Part shown: one piece after another, positions 53,545 through 61,354 of the stretch
How the letters are laid out: every line of letters begins with the position of its first letter
How positions within the stretch are numbered: the stretch's first letter is position 1
Assembly: GCA_017849615.1 (NCBI GenBank)
Contig: JAFIGS010000034.1
Location: 62,001-126,000, forward strand
Direction of reading: 5' to 3'
DNA length: 64,000 nt
Origin: Pseudolabrys sp.
GTDB taxonomy: Bacteria; Pseudomonadota; Alphaproteobacteria; Rhizobiales; Xanthobacteraceae
Translations under genes and position numbers: made by a program
Notes under the pieces: generated by a model
Database searches by the model: none
Told to the model about the DNA's origin: nothing
What the model saw: only the letters and a program-made list of their open reading frames with translations

Positions 53545-55105
53545 CGCGGTCGCTTTCCGTTGGGTAAACGGTGGCCTGAGCCACTGGAAGTTCGATTGCC
53601 ATTGTCGTGCCCCGGCCGGGGCCTTCGCTGAAGGCGTTCATCTTGCCGCCATTGGCGGCGATGAAGGCTTTCGCGATCCAGAGCCCGAGGCCGGAACCGC
53701 TGGTCGCGGCGGCGGTACGTTCGCCGCGCTGGAAGCGGTCCCAGATATAGCCGAGTTCGGCTTCGGTGAGGCCGGGGCCCTGATCGCTGACATTGAGAAC
53801 GATGCGGCCGTCGCGCGCTCGCGCCGCGACGGTGATGGTGGAGCCGGGCGGCGAGTACTTCGCGGCGTTGTCGAAGACCTGCACCAGCGCCTGCGTCACC
53901 AGCACGGCATCGACATGCACGAGCGGCAGATCTTTCGGCAGGTTCAGTTCCAGTTTCTGCCGCGACAGCTTTTTCCGGCAGCGCTCCAGCGCCGAGTCGA
54001 GAATGTCGCCGGGATCTGCCCATTCCATGCGCGGCTTCACGCCGTCGCTGGAAATGCGCGTGGCGTCGATGAAATTCTGGATGTCGTTGTTGAGGCGCTC
54101 CGCTTCATAGCGGACGTCCTGCGCCAGCGCCTGCAGCTTGGGCTCATGCGCCAGCGCCGGCGCCGTGCTGATGACGGTAGCGGCGCCCATGATCGAGGCG
54201 AGCGGCGTGCGCAGTTCGTGGCTCACAGAACCGATCAGGGCCTCGCGCAACTGGTCGGTTTCCGAGCGCATGCGCGCCTCGTTGATCGCCTGCGCGATGC
54301 CGAGACGGTCGAGCGTGGCGGTGGCGTCGGCGAGTACGGCATCGATGCGAACCCGCAGATCGTCGATGTCGCTTTGCCCGCGGGAGGGTTGTCCGAGGTT
54401 GACGGCGAGGACGCCGAATTCCGGGCTCTTGGGCGAAACGGCGCGCACCAGCCAGACGTCGCCTTCGGGTGTCGTGACGAGGCCGGCGTCGCCGGCGGGA
54501 AGCTGCCGGCCTTCGCACTTTTCCAGGGCGTCGATCTTGGCCGTGACCTGGGGCGGCACCGAAGGGTCGATGCGACGGCGCGTATTGCCGCTCGCGTCGC
54601 GCGCGGTCGCGAACAGCACGGCCTTGCGCTGGATGACGGCGGTGAGGTGGTTCTCGATCGCGGACTGGATGTCCGACAGGTCGAAGGCGACGGCAATGCG
54701 CCGCGAGAAGGCGTAAAGATCGCGCAGGTCGATTTCGCGCTTGCGCGATTTCTCGAGCTCGCTCTTGAGCCGGCTGGCGAGTTGGCTGACCACGACCGCG
54801 ACGATCACATAGAGGACGAGATTGATGACCTCCTGTGGGTCGCGCACCTCGAACGAATAGAGCGGCGGGAAGAAGAAGAAGGCGGAGGCCAGCACGCCGC
54901 AGATCGAGGCGAACAGCGCGGCGATCAGGCCCCAGCGGATCGCGGCGATCAGCACCGGGACGAGATAGACCACGGTGCCGCGCGTCAGGCCGAAATACCA
55001 GACGAAGGCGAAAATCCCGACCGTCACCAGCGCGACGAGGCCCAGCGTGAGCAGAATGCCGCGCAGTTCCCGTGCCAGATCGTGCGCCGTGATGTGGATC
55101 GCCAT
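53537..55105 (-). CDS. Sensor histidine kinase, short KdpD-like
   Basis: A 522-residue kinase. Four closely spaced membrane helices (DUF4118, about 15-110) are followed by a GAF-like domain (about 145-265), HisKA with the phosphohistidine in GSVSHELRTPLASI, and the HATPase_c domain (N-box FDNAAKYSP, G-box DQGPGLTEAE and GSGLGLWIAKA). This is the C-terminal half of KdpD; the N-terminal KdpD sensor and USP domains (about 400 residues) are missing. The start MAIHITAHDLARELRGILLT is at a natural position, so it is probably a true short form, not a truncation. Confidence 0.88.
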   Translation of the reverse strand: MAIHITAHDLARELRGILLTLGLVALVTVGIFAFVWYFGLTRGTVVYLVPVLIAAIRWGLIAALFASICGVLASAFFFFPPLYSFEVRDPQEVINLVLYVIVAVVVSQLASRLKSELEKSRKREIDLRDLYAFSRRIAVAFDLSDIQSAIENHLTAVIQRKAVLFATARDASGNTRRRIDPSVPPQVTAKIDALEKCEGRQLPAGDAGLVTTPEGDVWLVRAVSPKSPEFGVLAVNLGQPSRGQSDIDDLRVRIDAVLADATATLDRLGIAQAINEARMRSETDQLREALIGSVSHELRTPLASIMGAATVISTAPALAHEPKLQALAQDVRYEAERLNNDIQNFIDATRISSDGVKPRMEWADPGDILDSALERCRKKLSRQKLELNLPKDLPLVHVDAVLVTQALVQVFDNAAKYSPPGSTITVAARARDGRIVLNVSDQGPGLTEAELGYIWDRFQRGERTAAATSGSGLGLWIAKAFIAANGGKMNAFSEGPGRGTTMAIELPVAQATVYPTESDRDE

Positions 55106-55234
55106 GGGTGATTCGACGCAGACGGTTTTTTAGGCCCCGGCGGCTATATAGCGCCCTGGACCCTTGTTTGTCTCGCCCATCTTGGGTAGACAGCCCCGCC
55201 CGGCCGCCGGTTCATGACGGACGGTCAGGGTTCC

Positions 55235-55324
55235 GGAGAGGTGGCTGAGCGGTTGAAAGCACCGCACTCGAAATGCGGCATACGGGCAACCGTATCGGGG
55301 GTTCGAATCCCTCCCTCTCCGCCA
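55235..55324 (+). tRNA. tRNA-Ser (anticodon CGA)
   Basis: A class II tRNA of 90 bases including encoded CCA. Acceptor stem GGAGAGG/CCTCTCC, anticodon stem CCGCA/TGCGG with loop CTCGAAA (anticodon CGA, reads UCG), a long variable arm (TACGGGCAACCGTATC) and T-arm GGGTTCGAATCCC. Integrase follows 86 bases later, so its 3' end is the likely attachment site of the island; the gene remains complete. Confidence 0.95.
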
Positions 55325-55387
55325 AGCCTTCTTTAAGCCATTGATTTAGAAGTCTCTTCAATTTTTCAGGGACTTAGCGCCGCCCGA

Positions 55388-55413
55388 GTGGTACACACGG
55401 GTGGTACACATGG
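55388..55413 (+). repeat. Direct repeat at the integrase start
   Basis: GTGGTACACACGG (55388-55400) is followed at once by GTGGTACACATGG (55401-55413), matching in 12 of 13 bases. The second copy contains the integrase ATG. The tandem could be a binding site for the integrase or an excisionase and control of the gene. Confidence 0.55.
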
Positions 55414-56960
55414 CTTTGGCAATGACACGTCCTTGGAAGCATCCCAAGACAGGCATGTACTGGCTGCGCAAGCGGGTCCCGGACGATCTGCGGACCCAGC
55501 TCGGGAAGCGCGAGGAGAAGCGCAGTCTCGAAACCCGGGATCCCGCAGAAGCCAAGCAACGGCTAGCTGCGGTCCTTGTGGAACTAGATAAACGATGGGC
55601 GAACCTCCGCGCGGGTCCCCGGGTCCTCACCGAGCGAGAAGCGCATGAAATCGCCGTGCGCATTCACGACGCCCACCTTGCTAGGTACCTTGAAAACCCA
55701 TCCCAGCATAGCGGTCACGAATGGGATGCGACCCTCGGCGATCTGCTGTGGGAGGCGCGCGCGCCGTCAATACCGGGTGCTGGTTCGACCGAGGCCGACA
55801 AGAAGGCATATTTTTTTGTCGATGCAACAGATGCGAAGCGCGCCGCGATGCGCGCTTACTGCGAGAGCCGGGCGGACGAGATCATTGCATCCGACGGCTT
55901 AGTCGTTGATGTTAATAGTCGTTTCACTCTCATGCGGACTGTCGCCGCGGCGATGCAGCGGGCAAGCCGAACCCTCCAGCGCTATGCGAATGGGTCGTAT
56001 ATTGGCGCTCCAGTCGACGGCGCTGTGAATGCGATTGACGTCCAGCATTCCCCTCAGCAGCGGAGGGTAACGTTCAAAGAACTGCTTGAGGGCTGGGCCA
56101 AAGAGAACAAGCCGGCAGAGAAGACAATTTACAGCTGGACGAAGGTCTTTGGCCAGTTTGCAAAATTTCTCGGTCACGACGAAGCCCAGCGCGTGACGGC
56201 CGACGATGTCGTTCGATGGAAAGCCGCCCTTATCGAAAGTGGTCTTAAGGCAAAAAGTATCCGGGATAGCCGCCTGGCTCCCATCCGGGCTGTGTTCGGG
56301 TGGGGCGTCGATAATCGACGTCTCACAAAGAACGTGGCAGAGCGGATCACAATCGATGTGAAGGCTAAGCCCTCAGAACGCCGACGTGGCTACACTGACG
56401 AAGAGGCTATTCTATTGTTGCGAGCTGCCCGCACTCAGAAGGTGGGCTTTCGTCGGTGGGTACCTTGGCTTTGTGCTTACACTGGCGCTCGCGTCTCCGA
56501 GATCTGCCAATTGCGTGCTGAGGATGTGCGCGAGGTCGAGGGGATCTGGTGCCTTGCCTTCACGGCGGAAGCTGGCTCGCTAAAGAACATCAGCTCCGAG
56601 CGTCTCGTACCGCTCCATTCAGCTATTCTGGATGAAGGAATTCTTGATTTTGTCCGCAAGCGGAAAGCTGGGCCGCTCTTCCCGGACCTGTCGCCCGATC
56701 GATTTGGCAGCCGAGGTGGCAATGGAACGAAAGTCCTGGGGCGATGGGTGCGAGATCTTGGGATTACTGATAGCCGGATTTCGCCGAATCATTCCTGGCG
56801 ACACCGCCTTAAGACGGCTGCTCGTCGTCACGGATTAGCGACCGATATTGTGGACGCGATTGTTGGGCACCAGCGAAGGACGGTGGCCGATAGCTATGGT
56901 GAGTTTCCTATCAGCGCACTTCAGCGCGAATTGGAAAAGGTGCCCAAGCTCAATCTTTGA
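55410..56960 (+). CDS. int: Tyrosine-type integrase of the tRNA-Ser island
   Basis: A 516-residue phage-type integrase. The N-terminal arm-binding region (MTRPWKHPKTGMYWLRKRVP, DUF6538-like) and a core-binding domain (about 215-300, KAKSIRDSRLAPIRAVFGW) precede the catalytic domain with R361 (YTGARVSEICQL), H461 and R464 (HSWRHRLKT), H487 (GHQRRT) and nucleophile Y496 (ADSYGEF). All are intact, so it may be active. Base composition is visibly less GC-rich than the chromosomal genes. The position next to tRNA-Ser(CGA) makes it the likely integrase for that site. Confidence 0.92.
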   Translation: MALAMTRPWKHPKTGMYWLRKRVPDDLRTQLGKREEKRSLETRDPAEAKQRLAAVLVELDKRWANLRAGPRVLTEREAHEIAVRIHDAHLARYLENPSQHSGHEWDATLGDLLWEARAPSIPGAGSTEADKKAYFFVDATDAKRAAMRAYCESRADEIIASDGLVVDVNSRFTLMRTVAAAMQRASRTLQRYANGSYIGAPVDGAVNAIDVQHSPQQRRVTFKELLEGWAKENKPAEKTIYSWTKVFGQFAKFLGHDEAQRVTADDVVRWKAALIESGLKAKSIRDSRLAPIRAVFGWGVDNRRLTKNVAERITIDVKAKPSERRRGYTDEEAILLLRAARTQKVGFRRWVPWLCAYTGARVSEICQLRAEDVREVEGIWCLAFTAEAGSLKNISSERLVPLHSAILDEGILDFVRKRKAGPLFPDLSPDRFGSRGGNGTKVLGRWVRDLGITDSRISPNHSWRHRLKTAARRHGLATDIVDAIVGHQRRTVADSYGEFPISALQRELEKVPKLNL

Positions 56961-57043
56961 AATGGTCTATACTTCGCAAATACTTTTGATCATGTGCAAA
57001 AATGCTACTTTGTTCATCAGTTGCCAAAGACACGAGGCACACT

Positions 57044-57399
57044 GAGTGGCCTACAATTAACCCGACGGGCGGCGCGCTCGACCAGATCGAGCAGGGCGTG
57101 CTGGCCGGGCCTTCTGTTTTGTCCCGCGACGAGTGGGACCGGGGTGAAGGACGAAAACGACGTGGCGATCTTTGAGAACGACATCGTCGAATGCCGATAC
57201 GGCGGGACGGCGAAGATCCGAGAAGTTCGACGGGTGCTTTTGGTTCTGCCATGACCACGGCCGGGAGAGCGAGACGCGGTGCGACCACATCACAATGCAC
57301 AAAGCGGGCTGGCGGGTGATCGGTGACACCTATCAGCAACGTGTTATCCCGCCGAGGAAGCCAGACCTGAGGATCGTCACTTCGTCTTCGGAGCCTTAG
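57044..57399 (+). pseudogene. Frameshifted YopX-like phage protein remnant
   Basis: Three frames in turn look coding on the plus strand: EWPTINPTGGALDQIEQGVL (from 57044), then TGVKDENDVAIFENDIVECR (about 57139-57200), then EKFDGCFWFCHDHG and AGWRVIGDTYQQR (about 57213-57345). The middle and last pieces match the YopX-type pattern TG(L/V)KDxN-x-IFExDIV ... VIGxxYxx of prophage proteins. Two frame changes within 150 bases indicate a decayed gene. Its end overlaps the membrane-protein gene on the other strand. Confidence 0.5.
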
Positions 57400-58147
57400 G
57401 CTTCGCGAGCTTAGGTGCGGCAGCTTCGCGGCCGAGGAAGGTCTCGCAGGACAGGATCAGTTGTCGCGCGTACTGCCGCGAGGCTTCGATGACGGCGTTA
57501 CGACTGACGCCGAACCCCATGAACAATGAATGCACGACGGCAAGCGCGACGACGATCAGCAGAGCGATTGTCGTCTCGTCTTCGAGATCAAGGGTCCCCC
57601 TTTTATACAGCAAGTAGCCGCACAGCAGCATGAGTGCGAGGTTCGCCAGGAGCGCGGGCCATTTGAGACCGAGGAGGTTGCGCCGATAGCCATATGTGAT
57701 GTTTTCGGCGAGCAGGACGGTGAACTTTTTGCCGCGCGTGTTCTCGCGCAGCCAAGCGCCACCACGATCATAGAAGGCATCGCCCGCCGTAATGTTAGCC
57801 TTCTCCGCCTCTTCGGTCGGGATCGGCTGATTGATCTTCGACGCATAGAACGCGCGGTACGCTTCCTTTGACGCGGGATCGAACGCATCGTCGGAGTAGC
57901 GCATCATCGTGATCGACGGCTTGCCGCCGCTCTCGGTATAGATTTGATCTTCGATCCGTTTGCCCATCCGCCGCGCGATGTCCGCCGCCGCGAACACGAG
58001 GACGGGGACCGCGAGCGACGCGATGCCTGTCGTGAGACCGAACTTTGCGCGCGAGATCAGGATGGCGAGCGCGACGAGCGCCGGGATCGTCGCCAGCAGC
58101 GCGGGATAGTAGCGAGCCTTCAGCGCGTAGCCGTCGAGACTTTTCAT
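57377..58147 (-). CDS. Four-helix membrane protein of the GHKL/MBL cassette
   Basis: A 256-residue membrane protein of unknown family. Two N-terminal helices (about 12-30 and 36-54), a soluble segment of about 110 residues with many charged and aromatic residues (DQIYTESGGKPSITMMRYSDD), two more helices (about 162-180 and 185-208) and a cytosolic Lys/Pro tail (KLAKPKAPKTK). The start ATG 58147 lies two bases after the stop of the MBL-fold gene, so the two are translated together. The two-plus-two helix plan with a soluble loop is seen in putative pore-forming effectors of bacterial conflict systems. That role is a guess from architecture and context. Confidence 0.8.
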   Translation of the reverse strand: MKSLDGYALKARYYPALLATIPALVALAILISRAKFGLTTGIASLAVPVLVFAAADIARRMGKRIEDQIYTESGGKPSITMMRYSDDAFDPASKEAYRAFYASKINQPIPTEEAEKANITAGDAFYDRGGAWLRENTRGKKFTVLLAENITYGYRRNLLGLKWPALLANLALMLLCGYLLYKRGTLDLEDETTIALLIVVALAVVHSLFMGFGVSRNAVIEASRQYARQLILSCETFLGREAAAPKLAKPKAPKTK

Positions 58148-58149
58148 CG

Positions 58150-59211
58150 TCAATCTTCCTCAACGTCGTACGAGAAAGGTTCCGCCGTCATCGGCGAGCC
58201 GCGCAGATCGTAGCCGTAGGGCATGTGCATCCAGCTCGTGCTGCGGGTGACGAACACGGGGTAGCCGCGCCGGATGAAGGCGTTTTTCACCTTCTTACGG
58301 GGATGCTCCGTCTTGTTCTTGCCGACCATCACCAGCGCGGCACCGCGACGCGGATTGCCGCCATTCGGTTCGCCGAGCCATGCGTTCAGGACTGCAGGCG
58401 TAACGTTACGACGGCTGCCCTGATGAGGGATTTGGATCATGTCGGGCGGTCCGAGGAAGCCGCGCGCCTTCGCATACTCAGCGGCTTCGGTCAGGCCAGC
58501 AGGCCCCACGTCCGCCGTCAGCAGGATTTTCTTATTGTCGTAGAGGCCGAGCTGCACGACGCTCGCCTCGTTCGACGCCGATGTCGCGGGTGGGTTGTTA
58601 TCCAGGGTCTCAATATCCATCGTCTCCTTGATCGCGTCGAGGACGTTGCGAGCAAGCTCGAATAGACCCTTCCCGAGCCCGGCCGTCTCGCTCTTGTAGG
58701 GCGGCGGCGTCTTGTCGAGATCAGGGATCAGCGCGACGTAGCGTTCACGCGACGGGGCGAGGACGTGGAACGGGCCAATCTGTGCGCCACGAAAAACTTC
58801 CTTCGGCTCCATGCCGCGCGCACGCGCCAAGACTTCGAGTTCGACAAGATACTCGTGTTCATCACGGACGTATTCGATCCAACCGTCTACTGTAAAGTTG
58901 CCATGGAACTGGTCGATTACCTCGTTCGCGTACAGCCACGGACGATTCATCCAAAGGTTCGCGACCCGGAAGTGCTTGAAGACTGGTATCAGGCCCTTCG
59001 CGTGATCGTTGTCGGCGTGCGACACGACCATGTCGGCGATGATGATATCCTTGCCGTAATGACTCTCGATGTGCTCGATCATTTCTTCGCCGACCTGGGT
59101 GTAGCCACCGTCGACGACCTGCAGATAGAAATTGTCGCCTTGGCCGTACTTGATGATGATGGCGTCGCCGTTGCTGTCACCGACCGGCAGAAAATCAACT
59201 GAAATAGGCAT
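58150..59211 (-). CDS. ComEC-like metallo-beta-lactamase-fold protein
   Basis: A 353-residue MBL-fold protein without membrane helices. The metal motif SHADNDH (64-70) has the HxDxDH form of the ComEC/Rec2 family rather than HxHxDH; LLTADVG near 245 and IPHQGS near 275 supply further ligands. ComEC relatives are nucleases or phosphodiesterases, so a nucleic acid or nucleotide target is plausible. GGGAGA precedes ATG 59211. It follows the GHKL ATPase gene by 85 bases and directly precedes the membrane-protein gene. Together these suggest an ATPase-controlled hydrolase acting with a membrane effector. Confidence 0.88.
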   Translation of the reverse strand: MPISVDFLPVGDSNGDAIIIKYGQGDNFYLQVVDGGYTQVGEEMIEHIESHYGKDIIIADMVVSHADNDHAKGLIPVFKHFRVANLWMNRPWLYANEVIDQFHGNFTVDGWIEYVRDEHEYLVELEVLARARGMEPKEVFRGAQIGPFHVLAPSRERYVALIPDLDKTPPPYKSETAGLGKGLFELARNVLDAIKETMDIETLDNNPPATSASNEASVVQLGLYDNKKILLTADVGPAGLTEAAEYAKARGFLGPPDMIQIPHQGSRRNVTPAVLNAWLGEPNGGNPRRGAALVMVGKNKTEHPRKKVKNAFIRRGYPVFVTRSTSWMHMPYGYDLRGSPMTAEPFSYDVEED

Positions 59212-59296
59212 CTCGATCTCCCTATGATACCGGGTCGCAGCCAAGGGTCTGCGCGCCAGAGGCGCACAGCAAAATCGTTGAGTTCGGAACTGGCGG

Positions 59297-61096
59297 CTAC
59301 GCGGCGATGCGCGCGACCTTGATGCCCTCGCGCACGTTCTTGCGAACAGCAGTCAGGCTTTCGTCGTAGTTGTCGGCGGCGATGGACAAGCTCTCCTTGC
59401 TCAGCGCTGCCAGCATTGCGGCTTCACCCCAGTCTTCATTCGCCCGCTTTGCGAGCGCGTAGACGGTGGCCTTGCCGACACGGAAAGCCAGGGCTCGACG
59501 AGCAGCGCTGATGACGAGTTTCCGCACGGTCTCAGCATCCGATTGCTCGACGAACTCAGGCTCAACGTCTTCCACGGTACGATCAACGGATTCGTACAGG
59601 CCATTGACGAACAGGTCGCCGGTCTCGACAATGAACTCCGCAGCACGGCCCTTCAGTCCCTTTTCGAGGACATCCTCCGGCGTTTCGAGCATCGTGATCT
59701 TCGGCGGCTTCTCATAGATTTCGTACAGCGCCGTCGCGGTCGAACCTTCCGGCGTCTCATGGAAGCGGCGACGGGTGTTGCGCGTGCCATCTCCACCGCC
59801 ACCACCACCGCCACCGCCATTGTTACCGCCGCCCGTCACGCCTGCGCCAAGCTCCTGACCCTTTTCCTGGTCCTGAGACTTCTCGCCCTGTGTATCGACG
59901 CGGCGACCCGTGACCTTGACCTTGTACTTGTTCAGGAGGTCCTGCAGTTCCTTCTGTAGATCGTTGTAGTTCTCCGTCCGCTGCGGGCTGGCCGCGCGGA
60001 TCACGTCCTTCACCCACTCAGGCATCCGCTCGCGGACGTAGAGGCTGAAGTCGGCGGGCAGGATGTCGTCGCCGCTCGCCTTCGAGATCAGACGCTCGCG
60101 GTACTGGCTCGGCCGCGCCGCCTCGTTGTCGATCTCGATGTGAACGCACAACTCCTTCGAGCCGAACGGGATGCCAAAGCGGGGAGCAGCGGCCGACCAT
60201 TCGTTACTCGTCATCACCGAGTACATTTCGTTCTTGTGCACGATACAGCACGTCGTGGTGGAGCTGCCGAGCGCGTTGCTCGAAGACATACGGTTGCCTG
60301 AACGGTCGCCGACGGCCGGATCGTGCAGGAAGTGGATCGTCAGCTTCGCATCCGGGACGTGGACGCTCTCGGTGCGCGCGAATTTGTCATAGCGCTGCCC
60401 GATAGCGGTCATCGTGCGCGTGCCGTCGAGACGCTGATAGTTTGCATCGAGACGGAGCTTCACGCCTTCCGGGAGACGGTAGAAGCGGCGATACAGCGAG
60501 GTCGCGACATACGCCTTCTCGGTGACGGTACCGGCGAGGGGGCGGCTGGCGGTGTCCTGCTCCTCCGTGTTCCCGAGCAGCATCACTTCGGTCCAGTCGT
60601 GATCCAGCTTGCGACCGTCCTTGATCGCGGCGTGCGTCACGTCGATGACGGTGTCGGTCGAGCCGTTCGGCAGATCGCGCTCGAAGCGGACGTATACCTT
60701 GTCGTCGAAGTCGTAGCCGAGGATGACCTCGCTCACTTTGCCAGCTTTGCACGAGCGGAAGCGCATCCCGACCTTGTTGTTGCCTAGCGAGGAGACCTTT
60801 GCGCCGACGCCGAAGTTGTCGTCGAGGCCGAGGCTCTTGTTGATCTCGCAGGCGAGGTCGGTCGCTGCCTTCAACTCGGCAGCGTCCATGCCGGGGCCGG
60901 TGTTCCAGATGACGGCCTTGCGGACCCCCTTATAGTTGCCGGAGGACCAGTGAACCGTCTTGTCGCCGTCCGCCTTGGACGCGGCTTCAAGCGCGTTCAT
61001 CGTGAGTTCACGGATCATTGTCCAATGCGGCGCTCGCTCGATCTGCGAGCTAACAACGAACGCAACGTCCGAGATTTTAAGCGCCTCATTAGCCAT
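59297..61096 (-). CDS. GHKL (HSP90/MutL-like) ATPase of unknown system
   Basis: A 599-residue protein. The N-terminal GHKL domain shows the N-box MIRELTMNALEAA (catalytic E30, Mg-binding N34), the G1 box WNTGPGM (64-70) and the G2 box NFGVGAK (94-100). The adenine-contacting Asp of the usual DxGxG is replaced by Asn65. A middle domain (about 180-390) follows, then a charged linker and a run of glycines (about 418-432), and a C-terminal helical region (about 445-599). The order GHKL, transducer-like middle, flexible linker, C-terminal domain recalls HSP90, MutL and MORC proteins. It is probably a dimeric ATP clamp. It is not a known HtpG or MutL. Confidence 0.85.
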   Translation of the reverse strand: MANEALKISDVAFVVSSQIERAPHWTMIRELTMNALEAASKADGDKTVHWSSGNYKGVRKAVIWNTGPGMDAAELKAATDLACEINKSLGLDDNFGVGAKVSSLGNNKVGMRFRSCKAGKVSEVILGYDFDDKVYVRFERDLPNGSTDTVIDVTHAAIKDGRKLDHDWTEVMLLGNTEEQDTASRPLAGTVTEKAYVATSLYRRFYRLPEGVKLRLDANYQRLDGTRTMTAIGQRYDKFARTESVHVPDAKLTIHFLHDPAVGDRSGNRMSSSNALGSSTTTCCIVHKNEMYSVMTSNEWSAAAPRFGIPFGSKELCVHIEIDNEAARPSQYRERLISKASGDDILPADFSLYVRERMPEWVKDVIRAASPQRTENYNDLQKELQDLLNKYKVKVTGRRVDTQGEKSQDQEKGQELGAGVTGGGNNGGGGGGGGGDGTRNTRRRFHETPEGSTATALYEIYEKPPKITMLETPEDVLEKGLKGRAAEFIVETGDLFVNGLYESVDRTVEDVEPEFVEQSDAETVRKLVISAARRALAFRVGKATVYALAKRANEDWGEAAMLAALSKESLSIAADNYDESLTAVRKNVREGIKVARIAA

Positions 61097-61123
61097 TATA
61101 AATTCCCCTCCCGATTGTGTTTC

Positions 61124-61354
61124 CTACAATTTAAACGTCTTTTGACCCGGGCCGCTACCGGGATCGAATTTGCGTTCGGTCTCACTCACTGCGTCGCGGA
61201 GCGCCTTCATGATCTTCCGCACGTCGGTGTCCTCGAATTGATAGGACCGCCGGTTCGACAAATTCCCGATCTTGCGAATTGCGGCGAGTGCTGCCTGCAC
61301 TCTGCCCTCCGCTAACTTCACGAATTTCTCGCGTTTTTCATCATTCGCTTTCAT
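61124..61354 (-). CDS. Small helical protein opening the GHKL/MBL cassette
   Basis: A 76-residue, mostly helical, charged protein. It starts MKANDEKREKFVKLAEGRVQ and contains LSNRRSYQFEDTDVRKIMKA, then ends GQKTFKL. The pattern of a helix-loop-helix with a central LSNR-x-SY motif recurs, as I recall, in short proteins beside variable defence loci, but I cannot name a family. GGAGAAAAG precedes ATG 61354. The stop is 27 bases before the ATPase start, so it leads the operon and may be a regulator, adaptor or sensor. Confidence 0.75.
   Translation of the reverse strand: MKANDEKREKFVKLAEGRVQAALAAIRKIGNLSNRRSYQFEDTDVRKIMKALRDAVSETERKFDPGSGPGQKTFKL

Noticed and set aside
53285-55111. Plus-strand open frame of 608 codons over the two-component pair.
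   Set aside because: Antisense shadow of kdpE and the kinase gene.
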